Part shown: positions 8,160-18,439 of the stretch, in pieces
How the letters are laid out: every line of letters starts with the position of its first letter
How positions within the stretch are numbered: position 1 is the stretch's first letter
Source of the DNA: Romeriopsis navalis LEGE 11480
GTDB lineage: Bacteria > Cyanobacteriota > Cyanobacteriia > Leptolyngbyales > Leptolyngbyaceae
Direction of reading: 5' to 3'
Assembly: GCF_015207035.1 (NCBI RefSeq)
Contig: NZ_JADEXQ010000001.1
Location: 62,001-126,000 of the forward strand
DNA: 64,000 nt
Program-made: the position numbers and the translations under genes
Notes under the pieces: generated by a model
Seen by the model: only the letters and a program-made list of their open reading frames with translations
What the model was told of the DNA's origin: nothing
Databases searched by the model: none

Positions 8160-9665
8160 ATGGTTTTTCAGCAACATCAGCGAGCCTCCGCGTTGATCGG
8201 TACTTTTGCATTGTTAGCGGTGCCGTCGGCAACGATGTTGTTACCGCGACCGGCTGTTGCTGTGCCGCTGCGGAGTACGTTTTCAGGGCCGTCCGCCCTT
8301 CCGCCACAAGTTCCGTATCAATCGAGTCAGCCCGTTGCACCGCAGGACTATACCTTGGGGCCGGGCGATCGCGTCAAAATTGAAGTGTTCAAGGTGTCGC
8401 AGTACAACCTCGAAACTCAGGTCTTAGTCGATGGGACAGTGAGTTTGCTGCAGGCAGGGCGTATCCAGGTTGAAGGTTTGACCTTGGATCAAGCGAGTGC
8501 CCTCGCTTCAAGGCGGTATGGCAAGCTTCTGCGCTATCCGGTGGTAACCGTGACATTGCTGACCCCACGGCCGATTCGGGTCGGGGTAGCGGGTGAAGTG
8601 ACTCGTCGTGGCTCCTATGATTTGTCCGTGAATGCGGAGCTCAATAACACTGCCCCAGTGCAGCTGCCCACGGTGACGCGGGCTTTGAAGGTTGCGGGTG
8701 GCATCACGCAGTCGGCGGATCTGCGTCGCGTGCAGGTGCGTCGCCCCCAAGCCAATGGCGGCCAGCAAGTAATCGCGCTGAATCTGTTGGAATATGTGCG
8801 GGGTACCCGCCCGCGTGAAGATATTATGCTGCGCGATGGGGATTCGTTGTTTGTCCCTACGGCGGATCGGGTGACGTTGTCGGAGTCCTACGAAATTGCC
8901 ACCACCAGTTTTTCCGCGGATCGAATTCAACCGCTGAATATTACGGTGGTCGGTGAGGTTTATCGACCCGGTACCCATACCGTTGAGAGTAATGTGCGGG
9001 TTGAGCAAGCGGGTAACCCCGGTACCCCGCGCGATGCGTTTAATCAAACCCGGATTTATCCGACGATTAGCCGCGCCTTGCAGACGGCGGGCGGGATTAA
9101 GACGTTGGCGGATGTCCGCAATGTGAAGCTGCGGCGAATGACCCAATCGGGTCAAGAAAAGGAATACAATATCAACCTCTGGAAGCTGCTCCAAGAGGGT
9201 GATCAGAAGCAAGATATCATTCTTCAGGATCGCGATACGATCGTTGTACCAGTGGCAAAATCATTGCCGGCCGGGGAGATGTCGCAAATTGCGACGTCGA
9301 GTTTCTCGCCTGACCAGATTCGCGTTAGCGTTGTGGGCGAAGTTGGTCGGCCTGGATTAATTGAAGTGCCGCCGAATACACCACTGAATAAAGCCATTTT
9401 GGCCGCCGGTGGGTTTAATCAAAATGCCGATCAAAAGACGATCGAGTTTGTCCGGCTAAATCCGGATGGCACGATTTCGAAACGTCAAATGCCGATCGAT
9501 TTCGCGCAGGGTGTGGATGAGCAGAAGAACCCCGCCCTGCGCAATGAAGATGTGATTGTTGTCGGTAAATCCCGTTTGTCAACCGTGGGACAAGGAATTG
9601 GTCAAGTGTTTAATCCGCTTGGTGCGATCGTGAATGTCTTCCGTGCAATTTTTGGGGGTAATTAG
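8160..9665 (+). CDS. Outer-membrane polysaccharide export protein (Wza-like, SLBB domains)
   Basis: A 501-residue secreted protein. A signal peptide ends near residue 35 (after AVAVP). Next comes the polysaccharide export domain starting at DYTLGPGDRVKIEVFKV, then repeated SLBB/soluble-ligand-binding beta-grasp units, each starting with a VxVxGEVxRPG-type strand (GVAGEVTRRGSY, VVGEVYRPGTH, VVGEVGRPGLI). Proteins of this family form the outer-membrane channel or periplasmic adaptor for capsule and exopolysaccharide. It is followed by the Wzc-like kinase gene on the same strand after about 120 bases, an arrangement typical of a Wzx/Wzy export system. No polymerase or flippase gene is in the window. 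Confidence 0.9.
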   Translation: MVFQQHQRASALIGTFALLAVPSATMLLPRPAVAVPLRSTFSGPSALPPQVPYQSSQPVAPQDYTLGPGDRVKIEVFKVSQYNLETQVLVDGTVSLLQAGRIQVEGLTLDQASALASRRYGKLLRYPVVTVTLLTPRPIRVGVAGEVTRRGSYDLSVNAELNNTAPVQLPTVTRALKVAGGITQSADLRRVQVRRPQANGGQQVIALNLLEYVRGTRPREDIMLRDGDSLFVPTADRVTLSESYEIATTSFSADRIQPLNITVVGEVYRPGTHTVESNVRVEQAGNPGTPRDAFNQTRIYPTISRALQTAGGIKTLADVRNVKLRRMTQSGQEKEYNINLWKLLQEGDQKQDIILQDRDTIVVPVAKSLPAGEMSQIATSSFSPDQIRVSVVGEVGRPGLIEVPPNTPLNKAILAAGGFNQNADQKTIEFVRLNPDGTISKRQMPIDFAQGVDEQKNPALRNEDVIVVGKSRLSTVGQGIGQVFNPLGAIVNVFRAIFGGN

Positions 9666-9786
9666 GATGATGCACTGTGATGTTTGCCTAGTTTACTGCT
9701 CGCGAATTTGCCGCTAAATTGCTTGCTAATGAGCCTCGTTGCTCCGCTTTACCAACCCATACCCGTTTTCGTGCATAGAGGTCATT

Positions 9787-11967
9787 ATGGACAATGGACA
9801 ACTACCACCTTCAGTGAATGGACAAGCTAAGCGTCCCCTCTGGCTCCCTAGTTTAAGTAATCCGCTGGAAGATAATGACACCTTGAACCTGAAGGAAATG
9901 GGGGCATCGCTCAAGCGCTATGCTTGGTTGATTTTGCTAACGACGGCGGGCTTAGGGGTGGCCGGCTATTTGCTGGGCCGGGCGCAGCCAGTCTATGTCG
10001 GTTCTTTGCAGGTCTTGGCCCGGACGAAGACCTCTTCGGACGATGTGATTAAAAAGTTGGCGCCAGCGCTAAATGCGGGGCGGGAACCAAGTTTTGAGCA
10101 GGTAGATTCGGTCAGTGGGACCAAGATTCGATTGTTGTCCACCGAGCCAGTGCTGAAGCCGGTGAGTGAACAGTTGAATGACCAGTATCCCAAGCTGAAA
10201 TGGTGGCATTTAGCGACGGATGTGAAAATCACACCAATTACTGGCACGAGTGTGCTGAAGGTGGAATATTCGGCGGCGGATAAGGAGAAAGTTAAAACCG
10301 TTTTAACTGCGTTGGGTCAAGCCTATGTGGCTTATAGCTTGGAAGAGCCGAAAGCCGAAGTGCAGCAAGCCAAGGAGTTTTTGGATTCGCAACTACCGGC
10401 TTTGGAAAACCGCGTGAGCCAACTGCAAAACCAGTTGCAGGACTTCCGTCAGAGCAATAGCTTTTATGAGCCCGCATCGAAGAATTCGGTGGTAACGGAG
10501 CAGCTCAGCACGTTTCGGAAGCAGCTGATTGAGAATCAGGTGGCGTTAGAGCAGGCGGTTGCGCGGTACCAGGAAATTCAAACGGCGAACCAGTTGCGTC
10601 CGGGGGAGGGGAAAGTTGCGTTGGCGTTGACCGAGAGCACCCGCTATCAGCGTCTGCTGCAACAACTGGCGACATTAGATAATCAGATTGCAGAGCGTGC
10701 CGCGATCTTCCAACCGAATCATGAAGAGGTAATGATTCTGCGCGATCAGCGCAGTCAGTTGCTGCCTGCCTTGGAAGCGGAAGCCAGCCGCGTCCAGGCC
10801 GAAGCGGCAAGTCGAGTTCAGGATCTTTCGGCCCGAAAAGAGGCGTTGTTGGCTCAAGAGGCGGAGTTGACTCAAGATGTTAAAAGTCTGGGCGGTCTGG
10901 CCCGACGATATGCCGATATCCAGCGAAATCTGACGATCGCCACCACTAACCTCAATCAGTTATCCGCAACCCGCTCCACCTTGGATCTCAATACCGCCCA
11001 GCGTCAGACGCCCTGGGAAGTGATTGCGCCGGTGATTGAGCCGAAGTTAACGAGCGTGATGCAGAATACGGTGTTAGGCGCGGTCGCGGGTTTGGCCTTG
11101 GGCTCACTGTTAGCCCTGCTGGCGGATCGTTCGAAGAATGTGTATTACTCGGCCTCACAAATCAAGCAAGCGTATAAGTATCCCGTATTGGCGACGATTC
11201 CCCATAACCGCGAACTGGGTCGAACGCAGCCAATGAGCTTGTCTCAGGCAGCTTTTGCCTCCAATCGTCGCCGTAAGTTTGGCATGTTGCCGTTCCTTGA
11301 AGCGCTGCGCTCATTGCAAACGAATTTGCGTTTGTTAAATGCTGATCAGCCAATTAAATCCGTGGTGATTAGTTCGGCGACACCGGAAGATGGCAAATCG
11401 ACGATCGCGGCTTACTTAGCCCAGGTCGCTGGCTCAATGGGAAATCGGGTTTTGTTGGTCGATGCCGAAATGCGCCGCCCACAGATTCATCACCGCATGG
11501 GCTTGCAAAGTAGTCGCGGGTTGAGTGATTTGCTCGTGTCGAATGCTAGCCCCCGGGAATACATCATTGAAGCGAACGATAATGTGGATGTGCTGACCGC
11601 AGGGCAGTTGCCACCGGATCCAATTGGGTTATTGTCATCGCAGCGGATGCAGCAACTGATGGACCAGTTTGCGCGGGATTATGACGTGGTGATTTACGAT
11701 ACGCCGCCATTGGCGGGTTTTGCTGATGCCCATTTGGTGGCGACGAAAACCGATGGTTTGTTGTTGGTGTCGCGGGTGGCGAAGACCAATCGTGACATGT
11801 TTGATCAAGTGATTGATGGGTTGGGGCTGCTGCCGACGAAGGTGTTGGGCTTGGTGATTAACGATTCGAAGCAGCCGATGAATCAAGGTCTTTATTCGTC
11901 CTACTACGATTTCCAGGACGTGCCGAAGCCGGCGGCTGTGCCTTTGGTGACTGGTGCACGTCGCTAG
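9787..11967 (+). CDS. Polysaccharide co-polymerase with BY-kinase domain (Wzc-like)
   Basis: About 726 residues. An N-terminal membrane helix (about residues 40-60) and a second near residue 440 bracket a long periplasmic coiled-coil of Wzz type. The cytoplasmic C-terminal half is a bacterial tyrosine kinase: Walker A ATPEDGKSTIAAY, Walker A' VLLVDAEMRRPQ and Walker B DVVIYDTPPLAGFADA. These proteins set chain length and gate export through the partner outer-membrane protein encoded upstream. The C-terminal tyrosine cluster is short (GLYSSYYDF, three tyrosines). The start is the ATG at 9787, preceded by a GAGGT box; the open frame extends upstream to 9739 without support. Confidence 0.9.
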   Translation: MDNGQLPPSVNGQAKRPLWLPSLSNPLEDNDTLNLKEMGASLKRYAWLILLTTAGLGVAGYLLGRAQPVYVGSLQVLARTKTSSDDVIKKLAPALNAGREPSFEQVDSVSGTKIRLLSTEPVLKPVSEQLNDQYPKLKWWHLATDVKITPITGTSVLKVEYSAADKEKVKTVLTALGQAYVAYSLEEPKAEVQQAKEFLDSQLPALENRVSQLQNQLQDFRQSNSFYEPASKNSVVTEQLSTFRKQLIENQVALEQAVARYQEIQTANQLRPGEGKVALALTESTRYQRLLQQLATLDNQIAERAAIFQPNHEEVMILRDQRSQLLPALEAEASRVQAEAASRVQDLSARKEALLAQEAELTQDVKSLGGLARRYADIQRNLTIATTNLNQLSATRSTLDLNTAQRQTPWEVIAPVIEPKLTSVMQNTVLGAVAGLALGSLLALLADRSKNVYYSASQIKQAYKYPVLATIPHNRELGRTQPMSLSQAAFASNRRRKFGMLPFLEALRSLQTNLRLLNADQPIKSVVISSATPEDGKSTIAAYLAQVAGSMGNRVLLVDAEMRRPQIHHRMGLQSSRGLSDLLVSNASPREYIIEANDNVDVLTAGQLPPDPIGLLSSQRMQQLMDQFARDYDVVIYDTPPLAGFADAHLVATKTDGLLLVSRVAKTNRDMFDQVIDGLGLLPTKVLGLVINDSKQPMNQGLYSSYYDFQDVPKPAAVPLVTGARR

Positions 11968-11973
11968 CTTCCG

Positions 11974-12756
11974 TTATTCATTCACCCGACAAAATTCCTG
12001 CAAGTTGAGGGTTTTTCCCGCTTCACTAGCAGGAATTTGGGTATTGACGGCGAGACGATAAAAATGATTGAACCGATCGCGATTAACGCTGTCCGGCAAA
12101 CTGGCGGCACGGTGTTGGAGAAATATTTTTTGAAATTTTTGCGTGGGGGTCGCGGTGTTGGAATCCCTTGTAGGCACAATGCAGCGTTGGCAGGGATTGA
12201 TGCCGTGGAATTTGATATCCCCGATCGTGAATTCCTTGCCTACACCGGCAATGCCAAACAGCTGATCTTCCCAAAATGCCGGTACGCCCGATAGTTCCAG
12301 ATTGCTCCGAAACCGTCGGCGCATTTCGGCGGCATTAGTGCCGGGATACCATTGGCTCACCGTTTCGAGGGAGGCAGTGCTGATGATGGTCGGACCCGGT
12401 GAGTCTAAGTCGTCAGGAAACCCCGTGGTGGTATTGCGACTGAGATGAACGGCGAAGCCGAAATAGTTACTGAGCCAGGCGGCGAAGGCATCCTGGTCGG
12501 CGGTTAAATCAAAGGTGACGGGTGCTGCCGACTGTACACCAATGCTGATGGTTTGGGTATCAAGGTTGAAGGTCGAGCGTAACTGCTGAATTTTGGCGGT
12601 GCGTTTGGCATTGACAATTTTTTGCCCTGCGTCAACGATGGCAAATTCTCGATCGTGTTTCAGGGCGCCGCTGGGTAAAATCATGGCGGATTCCACTTCA
12701 ACCCCATCCAGGGATTTAATCGGAAATAGGATAATGCGATCGAGCTTTGGGGTCAT
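11974..12756 (-). CDS. MOSC domain protein (YcbX-like)
   Basis: A 260-residue protein with the MOSC N-terminal beta-barrel (LDRIILFPIKSLDGVEVE) followed by a MOSC domain carrying the conserved cysteine motif NPCQRCIVPTRD. The family binds or transfers the sulfurated molybdenum cofactor; E. coli YcbX reduces N-hydroxylated compounds with a redox partner. Here the usual C-terminal ferredoxin domain of YcbX is absent, so any electron donor is separate. The gene is convergent with the BY-kinase gene, with only six bases between them. Substrate unknown. Confidence 0.85.
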   Translation of the reverse strand: MTPKLDRIILFPIKSLDGVEVESAMILPSGALKHDREFAIVDAGQKIVNAKRTAKIQQLRSTFNLDTQTISIGVQSAAPVTFDLTADQDAFAAWLSNYFGFAVHLSRNTTTGFPDDLDSPGPTIISTASLETVSQWYPGTNAAEMRRRFRSNLELSGVPAFWEDQLFGIAGVGKEFTIGDIKFHGINPCQRCIVPTRDSNTATPTQKFQKIFLQHRAASLPDSVNRDRFNHFYRLAVNTQIPASEAGKTLNLQEFCRVNE

Positions 12757-12816
12757 AAATAAACCATCTCTGAAATCAGCTTAGATTTATGCTATGCCAA
12801 GCATTGGTCGGCAGCG

Positions 12817-13884
12817 TTATTGCAAACGATGTTTTAACCAGAGGGCGAGGAGGGGCAGCGCGACCCGATAATTTTCCTCTGCATCGTAGATTAAGCCTTT
12901 TTGAATCAAGCTGGATAAGGCTCCCTGGAGCGTCCCGCCACGGGAGAGATCATGTTTGCTGCGGTATTCCTGGGCATGGGGGCGATCGGTGGGATCAAGG
13001 GCCAGGCTTTCTAACACGCGAATTTGGGTCGGTGGCAGCAGCAGAATGAGTGATTCAAAGGTGACGGCTAAATCTTCAACCAACTTGATGGCGCTGGTGT
13101 GAATCGCTGGCCGCTGAATGGTCGTTTGGGCTGGCTGGGTTTGATGTTCGAGTCGGATGCGTTGGGCGAGGGCGATCGCTTCCCCAAAATTGCCTTGGAC
13201 ATAGTGGGCGAACTGTGTGGCGGCATCGGCTGCCACAATGATGCCGGTGGTTTCAAATGATTGGGTAAACCATTTTGTCATGATCCCATGGGCCAAAGGT
13301 TTGAGCGATAAAACTGACATTTCTGGATGTGCGCCACTGCTCTCGGCCACCGTGGCGATCAAGGTATAGCTGACGCGGGGCTGGATATGGATTTGGTGTT
13401 TAAGCTGGGTGGCCCATTGCTGTTGTTTGTCCCACGATCGCAGATGGGGAAAATTTTGTAAGACGAGCACCACCCGGTAGTTCAAGGTTTCCGCAATAAG
13501 TTGTGGTAAGGCTAGGAGAAGTTGGAAAATCTCCCAGTTAGGGGCGCTTCCCCAAGTCAGTTGGGGACAGCGGTGCGGATCAAACTGCAATGGGGCTTGA
13601 CTCCACTGTGCGATACAGCGGCGTTCCCGAGGGCTGTCAAACCCACGGGTGAAGGCCATTGCCATCAGATTCAAAAACCGTTGATAACTGGTGGCCTTGA
13701 GACAGTCGATTTCGATAACTTTGGTATGGCAGGCAGCGGCGGCGGTCCGGATCAGCGTTTTGCGACCAATTCCCGGTACCCCGGCTAACAGCATGTCCCC
13801 ATCAGCCGATAAAATCTGACAGGCCTGCTTGAGTTCGGACTGGCGGCCAATGATGTGATTTGTGGGGAAAGGTTTTTGTCGCAC
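12817..13884 (-). CDS. AAA/STAND-like ATPase with degenerate P-loop, C-terminal winged helix
   Basis: A 355-residue protein beginning IIGRQSELKQACQIL, the usual entry of Orc/STAND-type ATPases. The P-loop reads AGVPGIGRKTLI, where the canonical lysine is replaced by arginine or displaced by one position. A hydrophobic VVLVLQNFPHL strand may be the Walker B remnant, without the usual acidic pair. The C-terminal 80 residues (TQIRVLESLALDPTD through GGTLQGALSSLIQKGLIYD) look like a winged helix. This layout fits a DNA-associated or signalling ATPase of unknown role. The gene stands alone between a MOSC gene and the divergent P-type ATPase gene. Confidence 0.65.
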   Translation of the reverse strand: MRQKPFPTNHIIGRQSELKQACQILSADGDMLLAGVPGIGRKTLIRTAAAACHTKVIEIDCLKATSYQRFLNLMAMAFTRGFDSPRERRCIAQWSQAPLQFDPHRCPQLTWGSAPNWEIFQLLLALPQLIAETLNYRVVLVLQNFPHLRSWDKQQQWATQLKHQIHIQPRVSYTLIATVAESSGAHPEMSVLSLKPLAHGIMTKWFTQSFETTGIIVAADAATQFAHYVQGNFGEAIALAQRIRLEHQTQPAQTTIQRPAIHTSAIKLVEDLAVTFESLILLLPPTQIRVLESLALDPTDRPHAQEYRSKHDLSRGGTLQGALSSLIQKGLIYDAEENYRVALPLLALWLKHRLQ

Positions 13885-14136
13885 ACCGGCGATCGCTTTA
13901 CAATGGTGAAATCTGAGTGAGCACTAAAAAATAGTGCCCCATTCAAAACATTTAAGCATGAAGCATCCCCAAATTGTCTGATTTTGTCCAGGTTGAGCTG
14001 GCGGCTGGAAGGGCTAATGCGTTGGCGGATTGTTTGAGATTCAACGCAATTTTTTAGTCAGTTTTGTTTGATCGTTTTTCACATAAGTGCTGTTTGATTG
14101 ACTGTCTGTTCTTGATTGTTTCTGTGAGTGTTGGCT

Positions 14137-17028
14137 ATGCCTGCAAACGATTTACCGGTAAATTCTGTTTCGGCACAGTTGTCGCCGACCTATGACGCGG
14201 TTTGGCAAAGTCAAACGGTAGAACAGACCGTGGCCGCACTGCAAACGGATTTGGAATCGGGATTGTCGGCGCAACAGGTGAGCGATCGGCAGATCAAATT
14301 CGGGTCGAATGAGCTGGAAGAAAAAGCGGGTCGTGGGACATGGGAAATCATGATCGACCAGTTCAAGAACATCATGCTGATCTTGCTGATCGCCGTGGCG
14401 TTTATTTCCGCTGCACTGGACTTGATGAATTTGCTCAATGGCCAAGTCAAGCCAAATGATATTCCGTTCAAAGATACGATCGCGATTTTGGCGATTGTTA
14501 TCCTCAATGGCGTACTGGGCTACTTGCAGGAAAGTCGGGCGGAAAAAGCGCTCGCCGCGCTGAAGCAATTGACCTCGCCACGGGTACGCGTGACGCGCGC
14601 GGGCAAAATTACTGAAATTGACTCGAAGGAATTGGTGCCGGGGGATGTGATTCAGCTCGAAGCTGGGGTGCAAGTCGCGGCGGATGGTCGCTTGATTGAA
14701 GCGGCAAACCTCCAGGTGCGCGAATCGGCCCTGACGGGGGAAGCCCAAGCGGCGAATAAACAGCCGCACAAAATTTTGACGGGTGATACGGCGCTGGGCG
14801 ATCAGGTCAACTTGGTATTCCAAGGTACGGAAGTCGTCCAGGGGCGTGGCACCGTCGTGGTGACGAATACAGGTATGCAGACAGAGCTGGGCAAGATTGC
14901 CACGATGCTCCAGGATGTAGAAAATGACCCGACGCCGTTGCAGAAGCGGATGGACCAGTTGAGCCAAACTTTGGTGACGGGGTCGATGACGTTGGTGGTG
15001 ATTGTCGTCGTCGGTGGAATTATCTTTGCCGGTTTGGATAAATGGCAACAGCTGGTAGAAGTGTCGCTGTCGATGGCAGTGGCGGTGGTGCCAGAAGGTT
15101 TACCGGCGGTGATTACGGTGACATTAGCGATCGGCACCCAGCGAATGGTGCGGCGCAATGCCCTGATTCGCAAACTGCCAGCGGTGGAAACCCTCGGTTC
15201 GGTGACCAATATTTGTTCCGATAAGACCGGCACGTTGACCCAGAACAAGATGGTGGTGCAGTCCTTGCATACCGCAAGTAGTGCGGTGCAGATTTCTGGT
15301 GAGGGCTATATCCCCCAAGGCGATTTTGTGGTGGGCGGGCAGCCGGTGAATCCTCAAGATTACCCGGAAGCACGGGCGCTATTGCTTGGTTGCGCTATGT
15401 GTAATGACTCAATCTTGCAGCAGGACGGTCAGCATTGGCAGATCTTGGGTGACCCAACGGAAGGGGCGCTGGTTGTGGCGGCGGCGAAGGCGAATATTGA
15501 ACGTGACCAGTGGAAGAGTAAATTGCCGCGCGTCGGGGAGTTTCCGTTTACGTCGGAACGCAAACGGATGAGTGTAATTGTGCAAGATGTAAATGGGGCA
15601 CTGCGATTGGAGTCAGCCCTGCCGGATGTGCCCTACATGATGTTTATGAAAGGGTCGCCGGAGTTGGTATTGGAACGCTGCAGCGAAATTCAGCAGGCCC
15701 ACAATGCTAAGCCATTGACAAATGCCCAGCGGGAGACAATTCTGGCGTCGAATAATGAACTGGCGGGCAAAGGGCTGCGAGTTTTGGGATTTGCCTATAA
15801 GCCGTTGCAGGATGTGCCGCCTCAGGATACGGAGGACTCCGCAGAGCAAGGTCTGGTTTGGTTGGGGTTGATTGATATGCTGGATGCGCCGCGTCCCGAG
15901 GTGAAAGATGCGGTGGTTCGCTGTCAGTCGGCGGGGATTCGGACGATGATGATTACGGGTGATCATCAGTTGACGGCCCAGGCGATCGCGCAAGACTTAG
16001 GGATTGCCCGAGCGGGTGAACCGGTGCTGGTCGGGCGTGATTTAGAAAAAATGGATGCGCAGGAGCTGGAACAACAAGTCCAGAATGTGAATGTCTATGC
16101 GCGGGTGGCCCCAGAGCATAAGCTGCGGATTGTCCAGGCATTGCAGAATCAAGACCGGATTGTGGCGATGACTGGTGATGGGGTGAATGATGCGCCCGCA
16201 CTGAAGCAGGCTAATATTGGTGTGGCGATGGGGATCACGGGCACCGATGTCAGTAAGGAAGCGAGTGACATGGTGTTACTGGACGACAACTTTGCAACGA
16301 TCGTCGCGGCAACGGAGGAAGGCCGAGTCGTCTATACGAATATTCGCCGGTTTATTAAGTATATTTTGGGCTCGAATATTGGTGAAGTGCTGACGATCGC
16401 TGCGACACCTTTAGTGTTGAACGGTGTGTTTGATGTGCCGTTGACACCGTTGCAAATTTTGTGGATGAATTTGGTTACGGATGGTTTGCCGGCTTTGGCT
16501 TTAGCCGTGGAACCAGCGGAGCCGAATGTGATGGACCGGGCGCCAAATAATCCGAAGGAAAGTATCTTTGCGCGGGGGTTGGGCATATATATGGTGCGGA
16601 TCGGAATTGTCTTGGCAATTCTGTCGGTGACGCTGATGTGGTGGTCACATGGTTATACCCATGCGAATTTGACGGCGGCGGACCCGAATGGCGATCGTTG
16701 GAAGACGATGGTATTTACCACGTTATGTCTGGCGCAGATGGGACATGCGATTGCGATTCGATCGAACAGTCAATTAACCCTGACGCTAAATCCGCTGACG
16801 AATCCCTATGTTTGGGGTTCGGTGATTTTGACTTCGGTATTGCAGTTGATGTTGGTTTACGTAGAGCCGTTGCGGAATTTCTTTGGGACGCACTATTTGA
16901 ATGGAACGGAGTTGGCAGTTTGTATTGGTTTCAGTCTGCTGATGTTTGTTTGGATTGAAGGGGAGAAGTTGTTCACACGTAAGGCACAGCCGGCACCGCG
17001 GTTGGCCGCGAATGATGATTGGTCCTAG
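14137..17028 (+). CDS. P-type Ca2+-transporting ATPase (type IIA/PacL-like)
   Basis: About 963 residues with all P-type landmarks: the phosphorylation loop [18 protein letters not shown] in the actuator domain (usual form TGES), KGSPE in the nucleotide domain and [13 protein letters not shown] at the hinge. Ion-site residues match calcium pumps: PEGLP in helix 4, NIGE in helix 5 and NLVTDG in helix 6, corresponding to the site II ligands of SERCA. It should export Ca2+ (or Mn2+) from the cytoplasm using ATP. The ATG at 14137 is preferred over the GTG at 14128. A strong terminator follows at 17068. Confidence 0.92.
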   Translation: MPANDLPVNSVSAQLSPTYDAVWQSQTVEQTVAALQTDLESGLSAQQVSDRQIKFGSNELEEKAGRGTWEIMIDQFKNIMLILLIAVAFISAALDLMNLLNGQVKPNDIPFKDTIAILAIVILNGVLGYLQESRAEKALAALKQLTSPRVRVTRAGKITEIDSKELVPGDVIQLEAGVQVAADGRLIEAANLQVRESALTGEAQAANKQPHKILTGDTALGDQVNLVFQGTEVVQGRGTVVVTNTGMQTELGKIATMLQDVENDPTPLQKRMDQLSQTLVTGSMTLVVIVVVGGIIFAGLDKWQQLVEVSLSMAVAVVPEGLPAVITVTLAIGTQRMVRRNALIRKLPAVETLGSVTNICSDKTGTLTQNKMVVQSLHTASSAVQISGEGYIPQGDFVVGGQPVNPQDYPEARALLLGCAMCNDSILQQDGQHWQILGDPTEGALVVAAAKANIERDQWKSKLPRVGEFPFTSERKRMSVIVQDVNGALRLESALPDVPYMMFMKGSPELVLERCSEIQQAHNAKPLTNAQRETILASNNELAGKGLRVLGFAYKPLQDVPPQDTEDSAEQGLVWLGLIDMLDAPRPEVKDAVVRCQSAGIRTMMITGDHQLTAQAIAQDLGIARAGEPVLVGRDLEKMDAQELEQQVQNVNVYARVAPEHKLRIVQALQNQDRIVAMTGDGVNDAPALKQANIGVAMGITGTDVSKEASDMVLLDDNFATIVAATEEGRVVYTNIRRFIKYILGSNIGEVLTIAATPLVLNGVFDVPLTPLQILWMNLVTDGLPALALAVEPAEPNVMDRAPNNPKESIFARGLGIYMVRIGIVLAILSVTLMWWSHGYTHANLTAADPNGDRWKTMVFTTLCLAQMGHAIAIRSNSQLTLTLNPLTNPYVWGSVILTSVLQLMLVYVEPLRNFFGTHYLNGTELAVCIGFSLLMFVWIEGEKLFTRKAQPAPRLAANDDWS

Positions 17029-17067
17029 ATCACTAGAGTTTGATTGACGTTAATGTTGAGGTTTTGG

Positions 17068-17093
17068 GGGCAGCCGTTGGGGCTGCCCTTTTT
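17068..17093 (+). terminator. Intrinsic terminator of the P-type ATPase gene
   Basis: An 8-bp GC-rich stem (GGGCAGCC/GGCTGCCC) with a 5-base loop, followed by five T residues, 40 bases after the stop codon. Confidence 0.9.
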
Positions 17094-17187
17094 GTTCGTG
17101 GTTGTGGTGTAATAGGGGGGCATTAGATTGGCTATTGTTGATTGAAATCGTTTGGATTGTCTGTGGGTTGAGGGGTGTTGTTGGTTT

Positions 17188-18369
17188 ATGTATCTGAAGT
17201 CGCTGCATCTCTCAAATTTTCGAAACTACGCGGAGCAGTCGGTGGATTTTACGTCGGCGAAGACGATCCTGTTGGGGAATAATGCTCAGGGGAAGTCGAA
17301 TCTGCTCGAAGCCGTGGAATTGCTTTCGGCATTAAAGTCCCATCGAACATCGCGCGATCGGGATTTTGTTCTCGATGGTGAAACCGCGGCGAGTATTGTG
17401 GGTCAATTAGCAAAGCAATCGGGGAATGTCGAGTTAGCCCTGACGCTTCGGCAAAGTGGGCGGCGATCGGTGTCTCAAAATGGGTTAGGCATGCGGCGGC
17501 AGTTGGATTTCCTAGGCACGCTGAATATGGTGCAGTTCTCTTGTCTGGACCTTGACTTGGTGCGGGGTGGACCGGATGAGCGGCGGCGCTGGTTGGATGG
17601 CTTGTTGGTGCAGTTGGAGCCGATTTATGCCTATGTCCTACAGCAGTATGTGCAGGTACTCAAGCAGCGCAATGCCCTATTAAAAAAAATGCAAAAGGCA
17701 TTGCTGAAGCGCGATCGTTTAGCCTTGGATGCGGAAGCGCCGCCCGCGATGCCGAGTTTACAGGAATTAGCACTATGGGATGCTCAGCTAGCTGTGGCGG
17801 GGGTACGGGTGATGCGGCGGCGGGCGCGGGCGATTGCCCGATTAGCGCCAATCGCGGAAGCCTGGCATCGATCGATTAGCGGCAATACCGAGACATTGAC
17901 GATTCGCTATTTGCCGAATGTCCCTTTGGAGACAGATGTGCCCGAGCGGATTCAAGCGGCATTTTTGGAAAAAATTGAGGCGCGGACGATGGCAGAGCGC
18001 TATCAGGGCAGCTCGATGGTCGGGCCGCACCGGGATGAGGTGGACTTTACGATTAATGGGACACCCGCAAGGCAATATGGGTCGCAGGGACAGCAGCGGA
18101 CGTTGGTTTTAGCACTGAAGTTGGCGGAGTTAAAGTTGATTGAAGAAGTGATTGGCGAACCACCGCTGTTACTACTAGATGATGTGTTGGCAGAACTGGA
18201 TCTCAGTCGGCAAAATCAATTACTCGAAGCGATTCAAGATCGGTTTCAAACGTTGATTACAACAACGCATTTAGGGTCGTTTGATTCCCAGTGGTTGAAT
18301 TCGTCACAGATTTTGTATGTCGATAGTGGCTCATTGTTGACCCAGGAAGAATGGGTGGAGCAGTTTTGA
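17188..18369 (+). CDS. recF: DNA replication and repair protein RecF
   Basis: A 393-residue RecF: it begins [14 protein letters not shown], followed by Walker [10 protein letters not shown], the ABC-type signature region [11 protein letters not shown] and Walker [13 protein letters not shown]. RecF binds gapped DNA and helps load RecA with RecO and RecR. The frame is open to 17152, but the ATG at 17188 gives the standard N-terminus. It is monocistronic here, separated from the ATPase by a terminator and convergent with the CHAT gene. Confidence 0.95.
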   Translation: MYLKSLHLSNFRNYAEQSVDFTSAKTILLGNNAQGKSNLLEAVELLSALKSHRTSRDRDFVLDGETAASIVGQLAKQSGNVELALTLRQSGRRSVSQNGLGMRRQLDFLGTLNMVQFSCLDLDLVRGGPDERRRWLDGLLVQLEPIYAYVLQQYVQVLKQRNALLKKMQKALLKRDRLALDAEAPPAMPSLQELALWDAQLAVAGVRVMRRRARAIARLAPIAEAWHRSISGNTETLTIRYLPNVPLETDVPERIQAAFLEKIEARTMAERYQGSSMVGPHRDEVDFTINGTPARQYGSQGQQRTLVLALKLAELKLIEEVIGEPPLLLLDDVLAELDLSRQNQLLEAIQDRFQTLITTTHLGSFDSQWLNSSQILYVDSGSLLTQEEWVEQF

Positions 18370-18439
18370 TGTGGGATGATTACCGGTGCGGATGATTGTG
18401 CAATTTCCCTGGTCTCAACGTGCCTCAATTGTTCGCGCC

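Noticed and set aside
8508-9212. A 234-residue minus-strand frame within the polysaccharide export gene
   Set aside because: Antisense shadow of conserved SLBB coding sequence.
14152-15048. A 298-residue minus-strand frame within the P-type ATPase gene
   Set aside because: A long antisense shadow, rich in His, Arg and Gln, opposite an unmistakable P-type ATPase.
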